DNA of 64,000 nucleotides. Source: Odoribacter sp. (GTDB taxonomy: Bacteria; Bacteroidota; Bacteroidia; Bacteroidales; Marinifilaceae). The stretch is from NCBI GenBank assembly GCA_020024465.1, contig JAHHTT010000001.1, positions 153,053 to 217,052 of the forward strand. The letters are read 5' to 3'. A program made the position numbers and the translations under genes. Below the pieces are notes generated by a model. That model was given only the letters and a program-made list of their open reading frames with translations, ran no database searches and was not told the origin of the DNA. This document shows, piece after piece, positions 34,788 to 43,713 of the stretch. Each line of letters starts with the position of its first letter. Within the stretch, counting starts at the first letter, position 1.

Positions 34788-34817
34788 CGCACAATTAACA
34801 AATCAAATAAATACATA

Positions 34818-35420
34818 ATGAAATACACAAACGAAATTGACAAAATCAGCTATAGCCTCGGATTGAGTATTGCAAGCAATTTGATCTCTTCAGGAATCAA
34901 AACCATTAATTCAGAAGCTTTCAACGATGCAATGAACACTGTATTTGCAGGCCAAATGCCAGAGATTATGCCAGACGAAGCGAACAACATACTTCAAACC
35001 TATTTCGAAAAGATACAAAACGAAAAAGGAGAAGAAACTAAAAAAGCCGGAGAAAAATTTCTGTCCGAAAATAAAAGTCGCGAAGGAGTAGTCACTTTAA
35101 AAAGCGGTTTACAATATAAAATCTTAAAAGAAGGTGCAGGAGCAAAACCGACAGCCAACGACACCGTAAAATGCCATTACGAAGGGCGTTTGATCAATGG
35201 ACAAGTATTTGACTCATCCATACGCCGAGGCGAACCGGCAGAATTTCCGGTAGGCGGAGTCATTGCAGGTTGGGTAGAGGCATTACAGCTCATGTCAGTA
35301 GGTTCAAAATGGCAATTATATATTCCATCAGAACTGGCTTACGGACAACATGGAGCCGGAGCTGCTATCGGACCAAATGAGACATTGATTTTCGATGTTG
35401 AATTGTTAGAAATCATATAA
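34818..35420 (+). CDS. FKBP-type peptidyl-prolyl cis-trans isomerase (cytoplasmic, FklB-like)
   Basis: The start at ATG 34818 gives 200 aa; a longer frame would begin in the promoter. An N-terminal FKBP_N dimerisation domain (about residues 1-95) precedes the FKBP fold (about 105-200). The latter has VKCHYEGRLINGQVFDSSIR, RGEPAEFPVGGVIAGWVEAL, ELAYGQHGAGAAIGPNETL and a closing IFDVELLEI. Aromatic and Asp residues of the active site (FDSS, Y in LAYG) are present. No signal peptide is visible. It is followed 37 bp later by an exported paralogue. Confidence 0.92.
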   Translation: MKYTNEIDKISYSLGLSIASNLISSGIKTINSEAFNDAMNTVFAGQMPEIMPDEANNILQTYFEKIQNEKGEETKKAGEKFLSENKSREGVVTLKSGLQYKILKEGAGAKPTANDTVKCHYEGRLINGQVFDSSIRRGEPAEFPVGGVIAGWVEALQLMSVGSKWQLYIPSELAYGQHGAGAAIGPNETLIFDVELLEII

Positions 35421-35457
35421 TTAATACCAAATATTTATAAACTAAATTTATTCAAGC

Positions 35458-36165
35458 ATGAAAGCTAAAAACTTATTATTGACTTTGGCTGTCGGTGCTT
35501 TGGCAGCAAGCTGTAACAGTGGCTCCATGACACAAACTACCGCAACCTTGAAAACAGCAACAGATACAGCCAGCTACTATCTCGGATTCATGTATGGCAC
35601 CGGTATGCAACGAATGGGATTAAAAGAACCGAATATAGAAGCAATTGTTGCCGGCATGAACTCCGCATTCCAAGGCAAAGAGACAGAAACTAATCCTCAG
35701 GCAATGGAAATGTATTTAAACAACTATTTCCAACAAATGGCCATGAAGCAAGCTGAAGCCAACCTCGAGAAAGGACAAAAATTCTTGGCAGAAAACGCGA
35801 AGAAAGAAGGTGTACAAGAATTAGTTGACGGTATTCAATACAAAGTCATCAAAGAAGGTAATGGTTCAAAACCGACAGAAACAGATGTTGTAAGAGTACA
35901 TTACAAAGGAACACTGATTGACGGTACAGAATTCGATTCATCTATCAAACGTGGAGAACCCGCAGAATTTCCCTTGAACCGCGTTATATCAGGCTGGACA
36001 AAATCGTTGAAAGAAATGCCCGTCGGCTCGAAATGGGAAATCTACATCCCGGCAGACCAGGCATATGGACAGAGAGGAAGTGGTCCTATCGGTCCGAATG
36101 AAACTTTGATTTTCGAAGTTGAATTATTGGATATCGTTACTCCGGAAACTCCGGCAAACAAATAA
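35458..36165 (+). CDS. FKBP-type peptidyl-prolyl isomerase lipoprotein
   Basis: This 235-aa paralogue of the preceding gene has a lipoprotein signal (LAVGALAASCNSG, cysteine about residue 19). It has the same FKBP_N plus FKBP arrangement: VRVHYKGTLIDGTEFDSSIK, RGEPAEFPLNRVISGWTKSL, QAYGQRGSGPIGPNETLIFE. It probably folds envelope proteins in the periplasm. The two genes look like a tandem duplication with different targeting. A 17-bp-stem terminator follows. Confidence 0.92.
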   Translation: MKAKNLLLTLAVGALAASCNSGSMTQTTATLKTATDTASYYLGFMYGTGMQRMGLKEPNIEAIVAGMNSAFQGKETETNPQAMEMYLNNYFQQMAMKQAEANLEKGQKFLAENAKKEGVQELVDGIQYKVIKEGNGSKPTETDVVRVHYKGTLIDGTEFDSSIKRGEPAEFPLNRVISGWTKSLKEMPVGSKWEIYIPADQAYGQRGSGPIGPNETLIFEVELLDIVTPETPANK

Positions 36166-36181
36166 ACACCAAACAAACGAC

Positions 36182-36222
36182 AAATAAAAGTGCGATGGAA
36201 ATCCATCGCACTTTTATTTTAT
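36182..36222 (+). terminator. intrinsic terminator after the FKBP genes
   Basis: A perfect 17-bp stem (36182-36198 with 36203-36219) has the loop AAAT. The arms begin and end in A/T runs, so it could work in both directions. Confidence 0.85.
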
Positions 36223-36263
36223 ATCCGTTTTCTGATTTTATTTCCCGATACCGCTTTTTTCCT

Positions 36264-36271
36264 TATTTTTG
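36264..36271 (+). promoter_or_regulatory. promoter -7 element of the DUF3127 gene
   Basis: TATTTTTG matches TAnnTTTG and lies 28 bp before the ATG at 36300. This rules out the longer upstream frame. Confidence 0.45.
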
Positions 36272-36299
36272 TACCACAAAATTTCAATCTTATTACCAC

Positions 36300-36674
36300 A
36301 TGAATTACGAAATAAGCGGAAAGCTGATATTTAAAGAAGAAACCCAGCATATCAGTGACAGGTTTCAAAAAAGGGAGTTTGTCATCGAAGTGGAAAACGA
36401 CAAAAATCCACAATGGAATGATTTTGTAAAAGTACAATTAATACAAGACAGGTGCGATTTACTCGAAAATATCGCTCTGGATGAAAATATTAAAGTCTAT
36501 TTCAATATTCGGGGAAGAAAATGGGAAAATAAGGGACAAACCTCCTATTTCACAAACTTGGAAGGATGGCGCATTGAAAAGCTGGAGCCGCAGAATCCGG
36601 CTGACATACCGGTACCGGAGTATCGCATTGAAGATATTCCACCGATGCCTGAAGCCGATGATCTTCCTTTTTAA
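36300..36674 (+). CDS. DUF3127-family protein with an SSB-like acidic C-terminal tip
   Basis: Starting at ATG 36300 gives 124 aa. The N-terminal MNYEISGKLIFKEETQHIS and the region QKREFVIEVEN match DUF3127, a small OB-fold-like family of Bacteroidota. A proline-rich linker (PADIPVPEYRIEDIPPMPE) then leads to the tip ADDLPF. That layout copies single-stranded DNA-binding protein, whose DDDIPF tip recruits repair and replication proteins. This suggests binding to nucleic acid or to SSB partners; it is inference. The gene is monocistronic, with its own promoter and a shared terminator downstream. Confidence 0.83.
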   Translation: MNYEISGKLIFKEETQHISDRFQKREFVIEVENDKNPQWNDFVKVQLIQDRCDLLENIALDENIKVYFNIRGRKWENKGQTSYFTNLEGWRIEKLEPQNPADIPVPEYRIEDIPPMPEADDLPF

Positions 36675-36680
36675 CAATAA

Positions 36681-36715
36681 AACAGCCTGACCATTTTGTC
36701 AGGCTGTTCACTTTA
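36681..36715. terminator. bidirectional intrinsic terminator between convergent genes
   Basis: A perfect 11-bp stem (36681-36691 with 36698-36708) separates the DUF3127 gene (+) from the HD-domain gene (-). On the minus strand it runs into TTTTATTG. Confidence 0.75.
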
Positions 36716-36729
36716 TATAAATTCTCCGG

Positions 36730-37392
36730 TTACAACAACCTCTGCTGATTAATTATCAGCTCAAACTTAATTTGCAAGTATTCTGCAGCCTTCCGACTCA
36801 ATAACATACGCCCGAGAAAAATTTCAAAATAATCCATCACTGCCGAGATTTCTGTATCAATCTTCAAATCGAGAATAATTGCAGAATGGTCTTCGCTAAA
36901 ATAAATCTTAGACTCCTCCACCGCATAATTTACTCTATCGTGTATATCAAAATTAGCAAAATCACGATTGCGCACCCGACTTCGACGCACATCTGTCTTA
37001 TCAGCCAAAATCAAAGCTGCAGCAATAGGATTCACGGCAACAGCCGTACTCTCGTCATGATTACCGATAGCACTAATAACCTGGGCAATTTCTCCCGCCT
37101 CCATTCCCATATTATCCAAAAGGCGAAACGCCAATATCGCACCGCTCTGTGCATGGTCTATCCGATTAACAACATTACCGATATCGTGCATATAAGCTGC
37201 TATTTTAGCCAATTCAACCACCCGTTCCGGATATCCCAATGTCCGCAAAATTTTCTCAGCCACCACAGCCACCTTGCCAACATGCGCAAAAGAATGCTCG
37301 GTATATCCTAAAGCAATCAACGACTTATCAGCTTCGCTGATATAGCATTTAATACTTTTATTGTTTTTCACATCTTCAAATGATATAGCCAT
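36730..37392 (-). CDS. HD-domain phosphohydrolase
   Basis: This 220-aa protein has an HD domain with FAHVGKVAVVAEKIL (first His) and AAYMHDIGNVVNRIDHAQSG (the HD pair), then IGNHDES. HD proteins hydrolyse phosphate esters, often of nucleotides; no second domain gives a substrate hint. There is no signal peptide. It is the last gene of the aroQ-pyk-HAD-UDG-HD operon, starting 3 bp after the UDG-like stop. Confidence 0.85.
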   Translation of the reverse strand: MAISFEDVKNNKSIKCYISEADKSLIALGYTEHSFAHVGKVAVVAEKILRTLGYPERVVELAKIAAYMHDIGNVVNRIDHAQSGAILAFRLLDNMGMEAGEIAQVISAIGNHDESTAVAVNPIAAALILADKTDVRRSRVRNRDFANFDIHDRVNYAVEESKIYFSEDHSAIILDLKIDTEISAVMDYFEIFLGRMLLSRKAAEYLQIKFELIINQQRLL

Positions 37393-37395
37393 AAT

Positions 37396-37992
37396 TCAAA
37401 TCATATTTAATTCTTCAAACATTTTTCTGTACACAGCCACTTTCTCCTCAAGAGGCTTAGGATATGCCCGGGAAGAAGATGGCATACGGTAAAAAGAAAG
37501 CAAACGTCCGTCACACATAAATTCAGTGCAACATCCCACAGCAGGCGGTACAGCGTCAACCAGAGTGAGTAATGTTTCTGTCGCCTTCTGTCCTGTTGTC
37601 ACAATTGCCAGACAATCAGGTAATTCTTTCAACACGGAATGAATATCTATCGTCCGGACTACTTCCAAATACTTATCAGAAGCATTATCTTTCAAACGCA
37701 CCACTTCTCTGGCCGTATCAGACAAGGCAATACCTTTCTCGACGAGGAAGCTTCTAATCCGTTCCTCACAAAATGACTTATGATCGGATGTCAAAAAATA
37801 ATCTTTATCATTAAAAAACACACAACCAAAAATACGCCACATATCATTCTGAAAATTAGGATAATAAAACTCCATTTTCCAACGTTCACGTTTAGGGGGA
37901 AAACTTCCTAACATCAGCAGACACGCATTGGCTGGAAAAAAAGGTTCCAGCGGATGTAATTCTCCATTCACAGACAATTCCTCCAGTCTCAT
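37396..37992 (-). CDS. uracil-DNA glycosylase superfamily protein
   Basis: The 198-aa product has HPLEPFFPANACLLMLGSFP followed by PPKRERWKMEFYYPNFQNDM, the pattern of UDG-superfamily proteins (motif 1, GSxPG-like, in LMLGSFPP). Motif 2 corresponds to the late MPSSSRAYP, which resembles the H/S-P-S-S segment of mismatch-specific glycosylases. It probably excises damaged or mispaired bases; substrate unknown. It lies in an operon 3 bp after the HAD gene. Confidence 0.78.
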   Translation of the reverse strand: MRLEELSVNGELHPLEPFFPANACLLMLGSFPPKRERWKMEFYYPNFQNDMWRIFGCVFFNDKDYFLTSDHKSFCEERIRSFLVEKGIALSDTAREVVRLKDNASDKYLEVVRTIDIHSVLKELPDCLAIVTTGQKATETLLTLVDAVPPAVGCCTEFMCDGRLLSFYRMPSSSRAYPKPLEEKVAVYRKMFEELNMI

Positions 37993-37995
37993 ATC

Positions 37996-38772
37996 TTAAA
38001 TCAAACCAAAATGACGAAGAGCATATACAATACCATCTTCATCTACACTTTCAGTAACAAAATCAGACTTCGCCTGTACATCCTCCTTAGCATTCCCCAT
38101 GGCAACCCCCACTCCAGCATACTCCAGCATGGGGATATCATTTCCACCGTCACCGAAAGCCATACATTCATCACGACTGATTCCAAAATATTCCAATATT
38201 TTTGCCATCCCGATACTCTTGCTGCCACCAATAGGCACTATATCCGTAAATAACGGATTCCAACGGGTAGCTTCACATCCGGACAACTGAGCCATGATGC
38301 GTTTTTCCTGATACATCTGAAAAAAACCGATCAGCTGAAAAACATCCTCTTTCAAAGCCTCCCGTATATTACGCCGGGGAGGTTCCGGAAAATTCAGCAT
38401 CTTAAAAATAATGTCGGTATGTTCGTTCACATAATTGATAAACATATCATTGGCCCGGACAAAAATACAAGGGAAATGTTCATCACCAGCTTGCAGTTCC
38501 AACAAATGTCTGATATCCTCTTCCGGGATCAAACGTTTATAAATCAATTCATCCCTACCCACATAACAACAACTGCCATTCAATGTGACATACCCGTCAA
38601 ACTCCAGTCCATCCAAATTATTAATCACACGCCAATGCCGACCGGTAGCAATAAACACTTTCACTCCTTTCGATTTCAATTGGGATATTGCCTGCTTGGC
38701 AGACTTGGGAATACAATGAGTCTGAAAACTCACCAACGTTCCGTCTATATCAAAAAAAACCGCTTTAATCAC
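37996..38772 (-). CDS. Cof-type HAD-family phosphatase
   Basis: This 258-aa hydrolase has motif I FFDIDGTLVSFQTH at the N-terminus, motif II VFIATGRH, and motifs III/IV in KSIGMAKIL and MAFGDGGNDIPMLEYAG. A C2B-type cap lies between. Cof-like enzymes dephosphorylate sugar phosphates or cofactors such as FMN or PLP; the substrate is unclear. It starts 5 bp downstream of pyk and 3 bp upstream of the UDG-like gene. Confidence 0.9.
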   Translation of the reverse strand: MIKAVFFDIDGTLVSFQTHCIPKSAKQAISQLKSKGVKVFIATGRHWRVINNLDGLEFDGYVTLNGSCCYVGRDELIYKRLIPEEDIRHLLELQAGDEHFPCIFVRANDMFINYVNEHTDIIFKMLNFPEPPRRNIREALKEDVFQLIGFFQMYQEKRIMAQLSGCEATRWNPLFTDIVPIGGSKSIGMAKILEYFGISRDECMAFGDGGNDIPMLEYAGVGVAMGNAKEDVQAKSDFVTESVDEDGIVYALRHFGLI

Positions 38773-38777
38773 GCCTT

Positions 38778-40175
38778 TTATTTTATATCGCTTATTTTAC
38801 ACACCTCCAAAAAAGAAGCTCCTCTTACATGCCCAAAACTACCACCAATTACCAATATCTGATCATCCGGCTGATACCCTCTTTCAAGCAACATCTGTGG
38901 TACACCTCTCATAAACTCATCCCTGGAACCGGGTCTTTCCGAAAAATAAGCCTCCACACCAAAAGAAAGTGCCAATTCCCGCATCACTCTTTTTTCATAA
39001 CAACGGACATAAACCGGCAAATTACCTCGGAAAGCAGACAAATAACGGGCTGTCCGTCCGGAAATGGTATCAATGACAATCGCTTTTATAGGCAACATCG
39101 TCGTCATACGTACAGCCACTCTTGCCAAAGCAGCGGTAGTTTCATTATTAATACGTACCAAATTACGATTTGAATCCGGAGGTGTCGTCGGTTCATTAGC
39201 TTCAGCTACCCGCGCCATCACTCTTACCGCCTCCAGCGGATAGGCTCCATAAGCCGTTTCACCACTCAACATTACTGCGTCTGTGCCGCTAAATACGGCA
39301 TTGGCAATATCACTTACCTCTGCACGTGTCGGACGAGGATGCTCAATCATCGTATGCAACATCTGTGTAGCAACAATTACCGGCTTTTTACTTTCAATAC
39401 ACTTATGGACAATCATCCGCTGAATTCTGGGTATCTTCTCTGCATCTATCTCTATAGCCAAGTCCCCACGCGCCACCATCACACCATATACATGATCTAA
39501 AATCTCATCGATATGCTCCACTCCTTCTTGATTCTCAATCTTGGCAATAATCTTCACCGGGCTGTTATGCTCATCCAGCATCTGCTGAATCACTTCCACG
39601 TCCTGTTTATTACGCACAAAAGAATGGGCAATAAAATCCAGCTGATTTTCAATAGCAAATTCAATAAAAGAACGATCTTTTTCACTCAACGAATCCAAAT
39701 GAATATTTCCTCCCGGCACATTGATACTTTTACGATTCTTTATCACACCAGGATTGGAAGCTATCAATTCAAGACGGTTATCATTTTTTCCATACACGAC
39801 AAATTCCACATCACCATCATCCACCAATACACGAGCACCGATCACCACATCACTCACAAAATCAGGATAAGAGACATGAATCATCCGCTCATCCAGTTGT
39901 TTCAGATCACCACTCATGTAAACGACATCACCTTTGGCTACTTTAACCGGCTCCTCAATACCGACAGTCCGGACCTCCGGTCCTTTCGTATCAAGCAGCA
40001 AAGCAATATCATCCGACACTTTTCTTACATTATCCACCACCTTCATTGCGTCCTCCAAGGTCTGGTGAGCCGTATTCAGACGCATCACATTCACTCCGGC
40101 TTCATATAATTCCTTTAAAAAACCGACATCACACTTTCTGTCGGAAATAGTTGCCACAATTTTAGTCCTTTTCAT
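38778..40175 (-). CDS. pyk: pyruvate kinase
   Basis: This 465-aa enzyme converts phosphoenolpyruvate and ADP to pyruvate and ATP. The N-terminus RTKIVATISDRKCDVGFL and MRLNTAH replace the usual MRxNFSHG; I remember this as normal for Bacteroidales. Active-site segments IIAKIENQEGVEHIDEIL, GVMVARGDLAIEI, VIVATQMLHTMI and PTRAEVSDIANAVFSGTDAV are intact. It lies 26 bp downstream of aroQ in the same operon. Confidence 0.95.
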   Translation of the reverse strand: MKRTKIVATISDRKCDVGFLKELYEAGVNVMRLNTAHQTLEDAMKVVDNVRKVSDDIALLLDTKGPEVRTVGIEEPVKVAKGDVVYMSGDLKQLDERMIHVSYPDFVSDVVIGARVLVDDGDVEFVVYGKNDNRLELIASNPGVIKNRKSINVPGGNIHLDSLSEKDRSFIEFAIENQLDFIAHSFVRNKQDVEVIQQMLDEHNSPVKIIAKIENQEGVEHIDEILDHVYGVMVARGDLAIEIDAEKIPRIQRMIVHKCIESKKPVIVATQMLHTMIEHPRPTRAEVSDIANAVFSGTDAVMLSGETAYGAYPLEAVRVMARVAEANEPTTPPDSNRNLVRINNETTAALARVAVRMTTMLPIKAIVIDTISGRTARYLSAFRGNLPVYVRCYEKRVMRELALSFGVEAYFSERPGSRDEFMRGVPQMLLERGYQPDDQILVIGGSFGHVRGASFLEVCKISDIK

Positions 40176-40201
40176 ATCTATATTATTAGTGTGCTCATTT
40201 A

Positions 40202-40621
40202 TTACTCCATCATAAATTCCAACAAAGCCAACTCATAAGATTTTAGTCCAAACCCCATAATCATCCCCCGGCAGACAGGAGTCAGATACGAATTATGTCT
40301 AAAAGACTCCCGACATGCGGTATTAGAAATATGCACCTCAATCACCGGCGTATCCACTGCCGCTATGGCATCAGCTATTGCAATAGACGTATGAGTATAA
40401 GCACCTGCATTTAAAATAATCCCATCATACAAACATCTCGTCTCATGAATCTTATCGATCAACTCTCCTTCTATGTTTGACTGGTAATAATCAATTTTCA
40501 CCTCCGGATACTTATCTCGCAACCTGTTCAAATAATTCGCAAATGGCTCACTGCCGTAAATCTTCGGTTCCCGAATTCCCAAAAGATTCAAATTCGGTCC
40601 GTTCAATATCAATAATTGCAT
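40202..40621 (-). CDS. aroQ: type II 3-dehydroquinate dehydratase
   Basis: This 139-aa enzyme of the shikimate pathway has LILNGPNLNLLGIREPKIYG at the N-terminus. The catalytic loop Tyr follows, then NAGAYTHTSIAIADAI (Asn and catalytic Glu/His region) and EVHISN. The length is standard. It is the first gene of the minus-strand operon, with a -7 element at 40655-40662. Confidence 0.95.
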   Translation of the reverse strand: MQLLILNGPNLNLLGIREPKIYGSEPFANYLNRLRDKYPEVKIDYYQSNIEGELIDKIHETRCLYDGIILNAGAYTHTSIAIADAIAAVDTPVIEVHISNTACRESFRHNSYLTPVCRGMIMGFGLKSYELALLEFMME

Positions 40622-40928
40622 ATTATTCTCATTTAATTAGACAATCCGATAGTACAAAATTAAAACAAATCTCCGGAATAATCGAGAAAAACAATAGAAA
40701 TGACTCCAAATACCTTCATATCAATATATTTACCACAATACACAATGCCACATCTGAAATCATGAAGATCGTAGATATATATACATTTAAAAATTTAACT
40801 CATTCACGAAATCAAATAAAATAACAAAAAAACATCTGATCTACCGAAATACTTTATAACTTTATCCAGAATATTAGCAGAGTGTATTCTTAGAAAAAAA
40901 ACAGTTGTAATATTATAAAATAAAAGTC
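40622..40928. other. divergent intergenic region between aroQ and xerD
   Basis: This 307-bp AT-rich region has no supported gene. A minus-strand -7 element TAATTTTG (40662-40655) can serve aroQ. No consensus promoter for xerD was found. Confidence 0.5.
40655..40662 (-). promoter_or_regulatory. promoter -7 element of the aroQ operon
   Basis: The minus strand reads TAATTTTG, an exact TAnnTTTG, 33 bp before the aroQ start. No TTTG was found at the expected distance upstream. Confidence 0.4.
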
Positions 40929-41843
40929 ATGACATGGGACAGCACAATTGAAAGCTACAAAACTTTCCTCCTATTGGAAAAATCGCTTTCTGCAAATTCA
41001 ATAGAAGCATATATTACAGACATCATAAAACTATCAAAATATTGTACTGATACTTATGGTATCATGACTCCTGCAGGTGTTACGTATGATATATTAAAAC
41101 AGTATTTGATGAGCCTGAACGAAACAGGAATTACCAAACGGTCCCAAGCACGCACCATCTCCAGTTTCCGCTCATTCTTCAAATTTCTTGTCTACGACGG
41201 ACAACTTCAAAGCAACCCCACCCGCATTCTGGAATCACCTAAAATCGGCAGAAAACTGCCCAATATACTGACAACCGAAGAGGTTGAACAATTATTAAAT
41301 GCCATCGATTTGGAAAAACCGGAAGGACAACGCAACCGCGCTATCATTGAAGTATTGTATTCATGCGGCTTACGGGTATCCGAACTCACCTCACTAAAAA
41401 TATCCAATATCAATTTCAAAAAAAACTTTATCAAGATAGAAGGGAAAGGCAGCAAGGAACGACTGGTTCCATTAAGCGATTGCGCCAAAGAAGAAATCAA
41501 GAAATATTTAGACCGGAATCGATGTCTTTTAACCATTCCTCAAGAAGCTATCGATATCCTTTTCCTGAACCGTCACGGGAAAGCCTTATCCAGAGCCATG
41601 ATTTTTAACATCATCAAACAACTGGCCATACAAGCCGGTATCAACAAAAACATATCACCACACACTTTTCGCCACTCATTTGCGACACAATTAGTGACAG
41701 GAGGTGCAGATCTAAGGGCTATACAAGATATTCTGGGACACGAATCCATACTCACAACAGAAATATACACCCATTTGGACAATTTGTTTTTAAAAGAAAC
41801 GATGGAAAAATATCACCCTAGAGCCAAAAAAAGAAAATCCTGA
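40929..41843 (+). CDS. xerD: site-specific tyrosine recombinase XerD
   Basis: The 304-aa protein has an N-terminal SAM-like DNA-binding domain (residues 1-90) and a catalytic domain. The latter has the Arg in EVLYSCGLRVSELTSLKI, the Lys in IEGKGSKERLVPLS, HTFRHSFATQLVTGGADLRA, LGHESILTTEIYTH and the nucleophile Tyr in IYTHLD. The length and single housekeeping copy next to aroQ favour XerD, which resolves chromosome dimers at dif, over an integrase. No dif-like site was recognised. Confidence 0.9.
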   Translation: MTWDSTIESYKTFLLLEKSLSANSIEAYITDIIKLSKYCTDTYGIMTPAGVTYDILKQYLMSLNETGITKRSQARTISSFRSFFKFLVYDGQLQSNPTRILESPKIGRKLPNILTTEEVEQLLNAIDLEKPEGQRNRAIIEVLYSCGLRVSELTSLKISNINFKKNFIKIEGKGSKERLVPLSDCAKEEIKKYLDRNRCLLTIPQEAIDILFLNRHGKALSRAMIFNIIKQLAIQAGINKNISPHTFRHSFATQLVTGGADLRAIQDILGHESILTTEIYTHLDNLFLKETMEKYHPRAKKRKS

Positions 41844-42108
41844 TAACGTCCGGCTACAGCCTGTTGACAACCATTGTTTTTCTGTAAATCTGCATTAAAA
41901 AATACAGCTGTTTGAGATTAAGTGAATTAGAAGTATTTACCCGCTTTGAAGTAATGACTTGGCTATCGTCCCAATTGCTGTGGTCTGCGTCACTTTGCTT
42001 GTTCAGATAACTCTTACTTTACAAAGGTACGACATTATTTACATATTCTACCATTATATCAAAGTAAAAATATCTTAGCATACCAATTTTTATCACCATT
42101 AAAATCAC
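41844..42108. other. intergenic region with a possible minus-strand transcript
   Basis: No gene is supported. On the minus strand TACCTTTG (about 42029-42022) looks like a -7 element. Downstream of it one frame stays open from about 42018 back into the 3' end of xerD, but it has no usable start codon. The sequence is less AT-rich than other gaps here. A small RNA is possible. Confidence 0.35.
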
Positions 42109-42116
42109 TATTTTTG
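42109..42116 (+). promoter_or_regulatory. promoter -7 element of the HEAT-repeat gene
   Basis: TATTTTTG matches TAnnTTTG, 21 bp before ATG 42138. Confidence 0.45.
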
Positions 42117-42137
42117 TGCACAAAATTCAAGCCGGTT

Positions 42138-42635
42138 ATGGAAAACAAAACAGAAATCCTTACAAAAATCAATAGCGGAGACGCTCTTTTAATTGCCGAA
42201 GCCGTACAGACCATCCAAGAAAGCGGAGACTTAAACATTGCAGCATCTCTGCTGGACCTATTGGCAAACATTAAAGATACACATGTCATCACAACCATTT
42301 CCAATCTTTTGGCAGATATCAAAGAAACCAGATTCCGAGAACTATTGATTCAAAAACTTCAAAATACCACTGATACAAATACACAAAGTATATTGTTGCG
42401 CATTATATGGGAATCCTCCTTGGATTATTCCCCATATCTGACCACTTTCTTGCACCTTTTGCAGGAAGAGAATTTTGCGGTAGCATTCGAAGCCTCGACA
42501 GTTATTGAAAATATGGTACACAACTTGTCCGATGAACAATTTGAACAACTCCACGAACTGCTTCACCGTTTCCCGGAAGAAAAAGCATATCTGATAGAAA
42601 ACATACACGAAGAGATGAATTGCAAGGAAAAGTGA
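42138..42635 (+). CDS. HEAT-repeat-like protein
   Basis: I choose ATG 42138 (165 aa) because the frame upstream starts inside the promoter element. The protein is a series of short paired helices of about 30 residues (ALLIAEAVQTIQESGDLNIA, TVITTISNLLADIKE-like, SLDYSPYLTTFLHLLQEEN). This is consistent with HEAT repeats, a scaffold for protein binding. No catalytic motif, no signal. It ends 5 bp before the convergent miaA stop. Confidence 0.75.
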   Translation: MENKTEILTKINSGDALLIAEAVQTIQESGDLNIAASLLDLLANIKDTHVITTISNLLADIKETRFRELLIQKLQNTTDTNTQSILLRIIWESSLDYSPYLTTFLHLLQEENFAVAFEASTVIENMVHNLSDEQFEQLHELLHRFPEEKAYLIENIHEEMNCKEK

Positions 42636-42640
42636 CACTA

Positions 42641-43558
42641 TCACCTTTCCTTCCACCAGGTTATGACTTGTCCAACCCGTTCTTCCATTGGCATGCCGGC
42701 ATCCAACCAACGGATATCGAATCCGTCACGCGCCATTTTACGGAACCAGGTCATTTGCCTCTTTGCAAACTGATGAATGGCAACATTTAACTGCTCAACC
42801 ATCTCGTCATAAGTAAGTCTGCCTATAATATACAATGTCAGAAATTTATATTCCAAACCATAATAAATCAAATCCTCCGGAGCCACACCACTATCCAATA
42901 TCCGCCTCACCTCATCTACCATTCCATTTTCCAAACGTTCATGCAGACGCTTCGTGATCCGCTCCCTACGGACGTCCCGGCTCACATCCACTCCGACAAT
43001 CAGTGAATGAATTTCCGGAAAATCCTTCTCTTCATACGGATGCGTCCGATAATATTCCTCTATCTCTATCGCACGGACAGCACGCTTTACAGTATCAATT
43101 TCTGTCGTGTTATGCAATTTTTTATAGGAAGCCAACTTGACGGCAAGCTCCTGCAGGGTCAAATCCGATAAAGATGTCCGCAATTCTTCATTAACGGGAA
43201 CAGCCAATAATTTATATCCCTTCAATACAGACTCCACATACAAACCGCTTCCTCCACACAACACCGGAATCACCTGACGCCGGCGGCAATCATTCCAAAC
43301 CTTCAAAAAATCCGATTGATACTCAAATACATTGTATTTCTTTCCGGCATCCGCAATATCAATCAAATGACAAGGGACCCTCCGCCCTCCCACAACATAT
43401 TCATCCAAATCCTTACCTGTTCCAATATCCATCCCCCGATACACCTGCCGGGAGTCTGCACTGATAATCTCTCCGTCCAAAGCCAGAGCCAATTGCACGG
43501 CAAAATTTGTCTTACCGCTCGCCGTAGGACCTATTACACTCAATAAATTATACATCAT
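42641..43558 (-). CDS. miaA: tRNA dimethylallyltransferase
   Basis: This 305-aa enzyme adds a dimethylallyl group to A37 of tRNAs that read codons starting with U. The P-loop VIGPTASGKTNFAVQLA and EIISADSRQVYRGMDIGTG are at the N-terminus. CHLIDIADAGKKYNVFEYQ, GGSGLYV and AIHQFAKRQMTWFRK complete the family marks. The length is normal. It is convergent with the HEAT gene. Confidence 0.94.
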   Translation of the reverse strand: MMYNLLSVIGPTASGKTNFAVQLALALDGEIISADSRQVYRGMDIGTGKDLDEYVVGGRRVPCHLIDIADAGKKYNVFEYQSDFLKVWNDCRRRQVIPVLCGGSGLYVESVLKGYKLLAVPVNEELRTSLSDLTLQELAVKLASYKKLHNTTEIDTVKRAVRAIEIEEYYRTHPYEEKDFPEIHSLIVGVDVSRDVRRERITKRLHERLENGMVDEVRRILDSGVAPEDLIYYGLEYKFLTLYIIGRLTYDEMVEQLNVAIHQFAKRQMTWFRKMARDGFDIRWLDAGMPMEERVGQVITWWKER

Positions 43559-43662
43559 ACATATTGATTAGATATATCCGCAAAAATAATGAAAATCCGC
43601 ACATTGATAAAAAACGACAAAGAATAAGAACAAAAAAAAGAGATCATTTCAGAAAAAAAAGA

Positions 43663-43670
43663 TACATTTG
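43663..43670 (+). promoter_or_regulatory. promoter -7 element of the GNAT gene
   Basis: TACATTTG matches TAnnTTTG. The ATG at 43714 lies 43 bp downstream. No good -33 element was found. Confidence 0.4.
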
Positions 43671-43713
43671 TAGAGGGAATTAATCAAACAACCAGACATA
43701 AACTTCAGAAGCG

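Noticed and set aside
39513..40109. 198-codon frame antisense to pyruvate kinase
   Set aside because: It is a shadow of pyk; the opposite strand is fully explained by a conserved enzyme.
41815..42018. open minus-strand frame after xerD
   Set aside because: It has no ATG, GTG or TTG until deep inside, and its end overlaps the xerD coding region; treated as a possible RNA only.
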